Shown piece by piece: positions 58,258 to 64,000 of a stretch of 64,000 nucleotides of DNA; position 1 is the stretch's first letter; every line of letters starts with the position of its first letter. Source of the stretch: Chloranthus sessilifolius (Eukaryota > Streptophyta > Magnoliopsida > Chloranthales > Chloranthaceae); contig CM037598.1 of assembly GCA_021018995.1 (NCBI GenBank), positions 43,516,685 to 43,580,684 of the forward strand. Reading direction: 5' to 3'. The notes beneath the pieces were generated by a model. That model did no database searches and had not been told where the DNA came from. It saw only the letters and a list, made by a program, of their open reading frames with translations. The translations under genes and the position numbers were made by a program.

Positions 58258-58910
58258 GCTCATTAATCGAAATTGTAATCGATTAATCGAGATTCAAAAC
58301 TAGGTTAAGCCGCGTAAAATCGATTAATCGATTTCCAAAATCGATTAATCGAAAGTCAAATTCGATTAATCGAAATCATTTCGATTAATCGAAATCGTAT
58401 CTAATTAAAATTTTAAATTTTTAAGCTCACTGGCGCGAGCCAGTCGATTAATCGAAATCCATTTCGATTAATCGAAATTCCAAAATCGATTAATCGAGTT
58501 TCACTTCGATTAATCAAAATCGTGTGGAAACTTCTCAATTTCCAGAATTCTTTAAATAATCGATTAATCGAAACTCATTTCGATTAATCGAAATCTCAAA
58601 ATCGATTAATCGAAACTATCTTCGATTAATCGAAATTGTCTATGTGTATTCAATTTCTTCAAATCTCTTAAGTAAATCGATTAATCGAAATATAATTCGA
58701 TTAATCGAAATGTCCAAATCGACTTGTTGATTCCAAATCGATTAATCGAAATGTCCAATTCGATTAATCGAATTTGGTCTTCTATGTATATTCTAACTCT
58801 CTTTCACATTTCCAGTCACTGGCACATGCCAGTCGACTAATCGAACAAAATCGATTAATCGAAATTCCAAATCGATTAATCGATTTGAAATTCGATTAAT
58901 CGGTTTTGCC
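58258..58910. repeat. Internal TCGATTAATCGA array upstream of extra ORF of B
   Basis: About 18 exact palindromes plus a few variants lie in 650 bp, more perfect than the LTR array. Two further palindromes, CTGGCGCGAGCCAG (58430-58443) and CTGGCACATGCCAG (58819-58832), each directly abut a site. Confidence 0.93.
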
Positions 58911-59077
58911 CAAATTGTGTAGATTGTCAATTTCTTTGGTTCTTTTACTACATTTGACAATTTATGACAGATTGGATCAAATTTCCATTGAATTTCAAGC
59001 ATAGTGGAGATTTTACAACATATTTGTGGTTTACATTGACTTCTCACGTCGTTGGAAACAAGGCGGATATTGTGCTC

Positions 59078-60543
59078 TCACATGGCCTCTCGTTCCCAAG
59101 TAGCCTCTTCTTTTGGATGATTGTTCCACCGAACAAGCACTAAGGGAATCACTTTAGTGCGCAGTACTTGCTCTTTTCGATCCAGAATCTCCACTGGTTC
59201 CTCTACCATGCTCATGTCCTCACACATCTCTATAGGTTGCTTTCCTAACACATGAGACGGATCATTCACGTACTTTCTGAGCATCGATATGTGGAAAACA
59301 TTATGTACTCGATCAAATAGCGGTGGTAAACCAATGCGATATGCAACTTCACCTACTCGTCCCAAAATTTCAAATGGTCCAACATAACGTGGACTTAACT
59401 TCCCTCTCTTGCCAAATCTCATTACACCTTTCATAGGTGACACCTTCACAAACACATGCTCGCCCACTTTGTAGTCAACACTAGTCCGCTTCATATCGGC
59501 GTAACTTTTCTGTCTACTCTGTGCTGTCTTCAACCTTTCTCTGATAATTCGGACGACGGTAGCATTATCTTCAAGTAGTTTCGGTCCTAATACAAATTTT
59601 TCACCTGTTTCCTCCCAATTGAGGGGTGACTTGCATCGTCGTCCATACAGAGCTTCATACGGTGCCATGCCAATGCTCGTTTGAAAACTGTTGTTATATG
59701 CGAACTCGAGCATCGGTAGATACTCATCCCAGTATCCTTGCATATCAAGCATGCACGCTCTGAGCATGTCTTCTATTACTTGATTCACTCGCTCTGTCTG
59801 CCCATCAGTTTGAGGATGGAAAGTGAACTAAAGTCTAGTCGTGTTCCCATTCCTTCTTGAAATTTCTTCCAAAACTTGACGATATAGTGGATCACGATCT
59901 CAAACGATGTCGCTTGGAATCGTGTAATCTTACAATCTCCTTCATGTATAAATCGCCACTTCCTAGATATGTGGTATTGTACGGCAAAAGTCCGATTTGG
60001 TCAATCGGTCTACGACGACCCAAATGGCATTGTGTCTCTTGGCAGTACGGGGTAATCCAACAATGAAATCCATTGAGATCGATTCCCACTTCCATTCTGG
60101 TATTGGTAAAGGTTGCAATAGTCCCGCAGGATGTCTATGATCAACCTTCACTTGCTGACAAGTCAAACATCGTGACACATACTCGGCCACGTCTTGTTTC
60201 AGTCCTCTCCACCAGAAATTCTTTTTCAAATCTTGGTACATTTTGGTGCTACCTGGGTCGATAGCATAATTTGACTTATGTGCCTCATCAAGAATTGTTC
60301 GTCTTAGGTCGGCATTGTCCTAATGCGTAGACGGCCCTTGAACAATAAAGAACCATCTTCTTTTACTGAGAAGTCCGACTTAATGCCTTCACTCACGTCT
60401 TGATGAATCTTCGTTAACGCTGGATCTTTCATCTGTAGATCGTGGATATGCTCAAATATCACTGGCTTTACTGATATGTTAGTCAAAAGGATCCAAAGGT
60501 CCTTTGACTCAATGTTCGCATCATAGATTGCCGTGTCTTCCAA
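59078..60543 (-). pseudogene. Element B integrase with chromodomain
   Basis: Minus strand: linker (KDPALTKIHQDVSEG), then zinc-binding [21 protein letters not shown] with CLTCQQVK, and core [20 protein letters not shown] and VVDRLTKS. After frame breaks around 59960-59790: TDGQTERVNQVIEDMLRAC, then GMAPYEALYGRRCKSPLNW. The C-terminus ends in a chromodomain-like LVLVRWNNHPKEEATWERE, which in this clade targets integration to heterochromatin. At least three frameshifts or stops. Confidence 0.9.
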
Positions 60544-61803
60544 TAATTTCCATTTGCATACCCAAAATCAAAGAAGCTAATCGATGAGCCTTTTCGACTC
60601 AATGCATCGCTACTACATTCGCCTTTGCCCGGATGGTATTGTATAGAGCAATCGTAGTCCTTGAGGAATTCCATCCATCTGCTACATCTCATGTTGAGTT
60701 CTTTACGTAAACAGACATCGGAGGCTCTTATGATCGGTGAAAATTTCAAATGTCTCACCATACAAGTAATGTCTCCAAATCTTCAGCGCAAAAATGACTG
60801 CTGCTAGCTCTAGGTCATGAGTCGGGTAATTTTTCTCGTGTTCTTTCAGCTGTCTTGATCCGTAAGCTATCACCTTCTTGTGTTGGTTGAGCACACAACC
60901 AAAGGCCATTGTATAATGGCGTCATTTGTACAGCGTATCCTCCTTTACTGAAGGAATCGCTAACTTTGGAGCAGTGAGTCTCGTTTGAGTTCTTGAAAAC
61001 TCTTCTCGCATGCCTCCTCCACTCAAACCTTGAATCTTTTTTAAATTATCGACTTTGTGAGAGGTCCGATATCTTTGAAAACCCCTCAACAAGCGTCGAT
61101 AATAGCACTTTGCTAAGCCCGGAAAACTTGGACATCGGTCCTTTGTCTTTGGTTGCTCCCATTTAACTCTGCTTCTATCTTTCTTTGGATCTCTGGTGAC
61201 AGTGCTTGACGACATGTCCCAAAAGCTAACTTCTTCCAACCAAAACTCACACTTCTTGAGCTTGGCGTACAATTGGTGTTCACGTGGCGTACGTAGAGCA
61301 ATCCTCAAATGTTCTTAGGTTCTCTTGGATTTGGAGTATATTAGTATATCATCAACGAACACTACCGAGGAGTCCAAGTGTGGTTTAAACACTCGGTTCA
61401 TCGGATCCATAAATGACGGAGCATTCGTTAATCCAAGCGGCATCACAAGAAATTCATAGTGTCCATACCGTGTCCGAAAGGCATCTTACGAATGTCCTCT
61501 GCCTTGACTCTGGCCCGGATGATACCCGGATCTCGTCGATCTTGGAAAAATACCTTGCTCCTTGCGGTTGGTGAATAGATCGTCAATTCTAGGCATAGGG
61601 TAGCGGTTCTTCACAGTGAGTTTGTTCAATTGTCGATAGTCAATGCATAGCCGCATTGACCCATCTTTCTTCTTGACAAACAAGACCGGTGCTCCCCATG
61701 GAGACACGCTCGGTCTAACAAACCCCTTGTCCATAAGCTCTTGTAGTTGTTCCTTCAATTCCTTTAACTCAGCGGGAGCCATTCTATAAGGTGCTTTCGA
61801 AAT
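60544..61803 (-). pseudogene. Element B reverse transcriptase and RNase H
   Basis: Minus strand: [60 protein letters not shown] and then FVDDILIYS near 61345-61320 (the YVDD-type active site). After a degraded connection (61308-60922), RNase H with [40 protein letters not shown] and FTDHKSL, then YHPGKGECSSDALSRK. Several frameshifts, including one between the RT core and the FVDD box. Confidence 0.9.
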
Positions 61804-62449
61804 AGGCTCCGTTCACAATTGCTAAGTCAATGGCGAATTCTACTTCTCTTTAGAGGTAATCCAGGCAATTCTTCTGGAAACACGTCAGCGAAGTCTCGCA
61901 CAACTGCTATCTCAGAAATGACGTTCTTTTCCTCCTTGTCCTCCTTTAAGAAAGCTAAGTATCCACTGCAACCCTTTCTGATCATTTTCTCGGCCCTTAC
62001 TGCTGAGATCAGTGGCACAGATGACGACCTCACTCCTTGAAACCGAAATGATCTTCTTGTGTTGGGTCTGAAAATGACTACCTTGTTCTTGCAGTCAACG
62101 GTCGCACAATGCTGCGCCAACCAGTCCATGCCAAGCATCAAACCCTTGCATGTCTAACAGTACCAACTTTGCTTCTAATTCATGCACTTCTAAGTCTTGG
62201 GCCTACGATGATGGATTTGCAAGCTAACTTCGTGTCTACTAACTCTCCAGTCGGAATAGACACAGATAGGACGAAATCCAACGTCTCTGGGACAATCTTC
62301 ATCTTCTTAGCGAAACGTGGAGTGACGAATGAGTGGGTAGACCCGGGGTCTATCAACACTCGAGCGTCATATCCACCGAAGCATCCTTTTTCATATATAT
62401 TTAGAGTACCTATAGTATACATACACACATATAATAATTTACACATCAA
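61804..62449 (-). pseudogene. Element B retropepsin and PR-RT linker
   Basis: Minus strand: GTLNIYEKGCFGGYDARVLI with the active site DPGSTHSF, PRFAKKMKIVPETLDF, then after a frameshift at about 62145 MMLGMDWLAQHCATVDCKNK and VVRDFADVFPEELPGLP. A Pro follows the catalytic Asp (DPG), a form I recall from related plant chromoviruses. Confidence 0.88.
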
Positions 62450-62588
62450 TTTACACCCTCAATTTATATACAGCTTTTTGTATACAAGTGAATAATCTAT
62501 TCAATTCCTAATGTATGCTCTCTATCTAAAGTTTTAATGAAATGGAAATTTTTCTTTAATTTTAAAAGGAATCTCACCTTGGATGACG
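62450..62588 (-). other. AT-rich interruption between gag and protease of B
   Basis: About 140 bp of strongly AT-rich sequence separates the zinc-knuckle frame from the protease frame. The minus strand has AAG-GTGAGATT near 62578 and a CTATAG near 62410, so intron-like ends are possible. A small insertion is the alternative. Confidence 0.35.
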
Positions 62589-63908
62589 TCATGCACGCTC
62601 CTCGTTCCACCTGACGTTTTTCCTTGCTTGAATTGGTGTGTCTTTAACTGAAATTGTCTTTCTCTTATCTGGCTCGGGGCAATCCTTGATCAAGTGGCCC
62701 ACCTTGCCACATCGGAAACAGCCCCTAGTTCCCAATCTCTGATCCCTTTGTTCTATGAGGCTTGCCACACTTTGCAAGTCTCCGAGTCGGAAGAAAGCGA
62801 GACGAGAACCACAGTGTGATGGCCCGATGAACATGGCAGGCTCTCATAGGAATAGGTCTCCCGCCAAGTAATGAAACCTCTGTTGGTGTTGTTGTTGTTG
62901 TTAGGTCTTAGAACCCCCTTGGAACTGTGGTCTCTGATTCTGGCCCATGAACCTCGGCTTTTTGTTCACCGGTTCATAGTGCCCCGTTCTTCCTTGTTCA
63001 TTTCCTCCTCTCTGCTGCTCTCTCTGTCTATATCTGTTATTGTTCTCTTCTACAACCAATGCTTTGCTCATGACCTCTTCATAGGTCCTCAGTTGAAATG
63101 GAGCTACTCCTCCCCTAACCTCAGGCTTCAAACCTTGCTGAAACCTCTTGGACTTCATCACTTGAGCGGCGTGTCCGACAAAAGCAGCAAGTCGTAGAAA
63201 CTCTACCCCGTATTCTCTCACTGTCATTCTCCCTTGTACTAATTGCAAAAATTGTATCTCAAGTTGATTCCTCACCACTTCCGGAAAATATTGTTTGTTG
63301 AACTCCTCAACAAACTCCTCCCAAGTCCATGGCAACTCTGGGGTCTCCTGAGCCCGAGTCCGTATTACGGACTTCCACCAAGGCCCAGCCTCCCCATCCA
63401 ACATGTAAGCTGCCCATCTCACACTCTCATCTTCCGTGCAAGTTAGCACGCTAAAGACTTTCTCCATTTCCATCAGCCAATTCTCAGCGGCCATCGTGTC
63501 TGCCTGCCCAGAAAATGTAAGAGGTCTCATCCTTCTAAACTCTGTAAAAGATGAGGGCAAAGGCAACGCAGGTCCTACAGGTGGTGTAGGTGGCTGCTGT
63601 TCTCTTGATGCATGAGTGCCAAAGGATCGCTTGTTGTGCCATGGCGCCATAGTCTCCATAGTGTGCATCATCCTTTGTCGCTCTTCTCTATCTTCTTGTC
63701 TTTCTCTCAATCTTTCTTGCTCTCTCGGATCTTGATCCACGATGATCTCGATCCTCTTCCTCATCTTTGTCGCTACTCACTTCGGGGCCTCAGTACCTCC
63801 TAAAGGCACTCTATTTGTAGGAGAGACGTAGCCATCTCCACTACGTAAACTCCTTTGATGGCCTCCCCTTGGTCGGCCTCTCCCTCTAGCTGACATTTGC
63901 GGCTGCAT
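62589..63908 (-). pseudogene. Element B gag (capsid plus zinc knuckle)
   Basis: Minus strand: ATG at 63908 (MQPQMSARGRGRPRGGHQRS), a TGA at about 63777-63779, then an open frame of 287 codons with an Arg/Glu-rich N-terminus. The capsid domain follows (FSGQADTMAAENWLMEMEKV, GPWWKSV, FVEEFNKQYFPEVVRNQLEI, MTVREYGVEFLRLA). After a frameshift near 62870 comes the nucleocapsid knuckle CFRCGKVGHLIKDC (CX2CX4HX4C). It forms the virus-like particle and packages RNA. Among the interrupted reading frames of B it is the best preserved. Confidence 0.92.
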
Positions 63909-63980
63909 TTGAAACTAAAGTTTCGTTAGCAGAAGCCCCTATGTTCAGCGAAAGAACCTTGTCGAATTGCTAAAAGAAAA

Positions 63981-63995
63981 TAGCTTTGATACCAA
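63981..63995 (-). promoter_or_regulatory. Primer binding site of element B
   Basis: Minus-strand TTGGTATCAAAGCTA matches the initiator tRNA-Met PBS with one change. It marks the 5' LTR end within the last few bases of, or just outside, the window. Confidence 0.85.
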
Positions 63996-64000
63996 GCTGG

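Larger units (their letters stand above)
53597..64000 (-). mobile_element. Element B: Ty3/gypsy Tekay/Del-like chromovirus with extra ORF
   Basis: 3' LTR at 53597-56199, PPT at 56200-56214, extra ORF at 56698-57963, palindrome array at 58258-58910, pol and gag at 59078-63908, and PBS at 63981-63995, all read on the minus strand. The 5' LTR lies at or just beyond position 64000. The flank GCACC (53592-53596) is the likely target-site duplication. It inserted into copia unit 2. Coding regions are broken by many stops and frameshifts, so it is no longer autonomous. Confidence 0.93.

Overview
The window looks like AT-rich nuclear DNA of a flowering plant, most likely a eudicot. It is almost entirely transposable elements: plant L1-type LINE, Ty1/copia, Ty3/gypsy chromovirus, CACTA termini and tRNA-derived SINEs. 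No intact host gene can be supported. Host-like coding sequence is limited to short exon-like pieces near 0.14-0.39, 5.4-6.3 and 12.3-13.7 kb. The species cannot be named from the sequence.

Layout. 0.64-14.31 kb may be one large CACTA element holding exon relics of an unrecognised gene, interrupted by an L1-type LINE (7.56-11.75 kb). 14.7-15.45 kb holds a 151-bp CACTA MITE (TSD TAC) and SINE copies, one with an 11-bp TSD. 18.134-29.230 kb is a complete non-autonomous LTR retrotransposon (element A): 2.8-2.9 kb LTRs, TSD ACGAA, a PBS, a capsid-less four-zinc-knuckle gag relic and a plant-transposon-type extra ORF (aORF), but no reverse transcriptase. 29.5 and 36.86 kb hold CACTA ends. 33.1-35.0 kb is a truncated related LTR (C). 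38.6-42.9 kb holds SINEs, local duplications and a decayed copia pol. 43.84-53.60 kb is a tandem LTR-internal-LTR-internal copia array on the minus strand. Its second unit is cut at 53.597 kb by a Ty3/gypsy Tekay/Del-like chromovirus (element B, minus strand), which reaches the window edge with its PBS at about 63.99 kb.

Most interesting signals. (1) A, B and C each carry an array of a family-specific short palindrome in the LTR: TTGATCGATCAA in A, TCGATTAATCGA in B, GTCGCGCGAGCGAC-like in C. In A and B a second array lies directly upstream of the extra ORF. This suggests a TE-encoded DNA-binding protein that recognises its own motif array, analogous to VANC of VANDAL elements; this is a hypothesis. 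(2) The copia element has no tRNA-type PBS. The PBS position instead holds 15 nt exactly complementary to a site inside its own LTR, in the geometry needed for self-priming. (3) PPT/LTR-start junction modules are iterated in element A and duplicated in the copia element.

Working together: B carries the full gag-PR-RT-RH-IN-chromodomain set in decayed form plus the extra ORF. A keeps only cis signals, zinc knuckles and a relic of the same extra ORF. A is therefore best read as a derivative mobilised in trans by B-like relatives.
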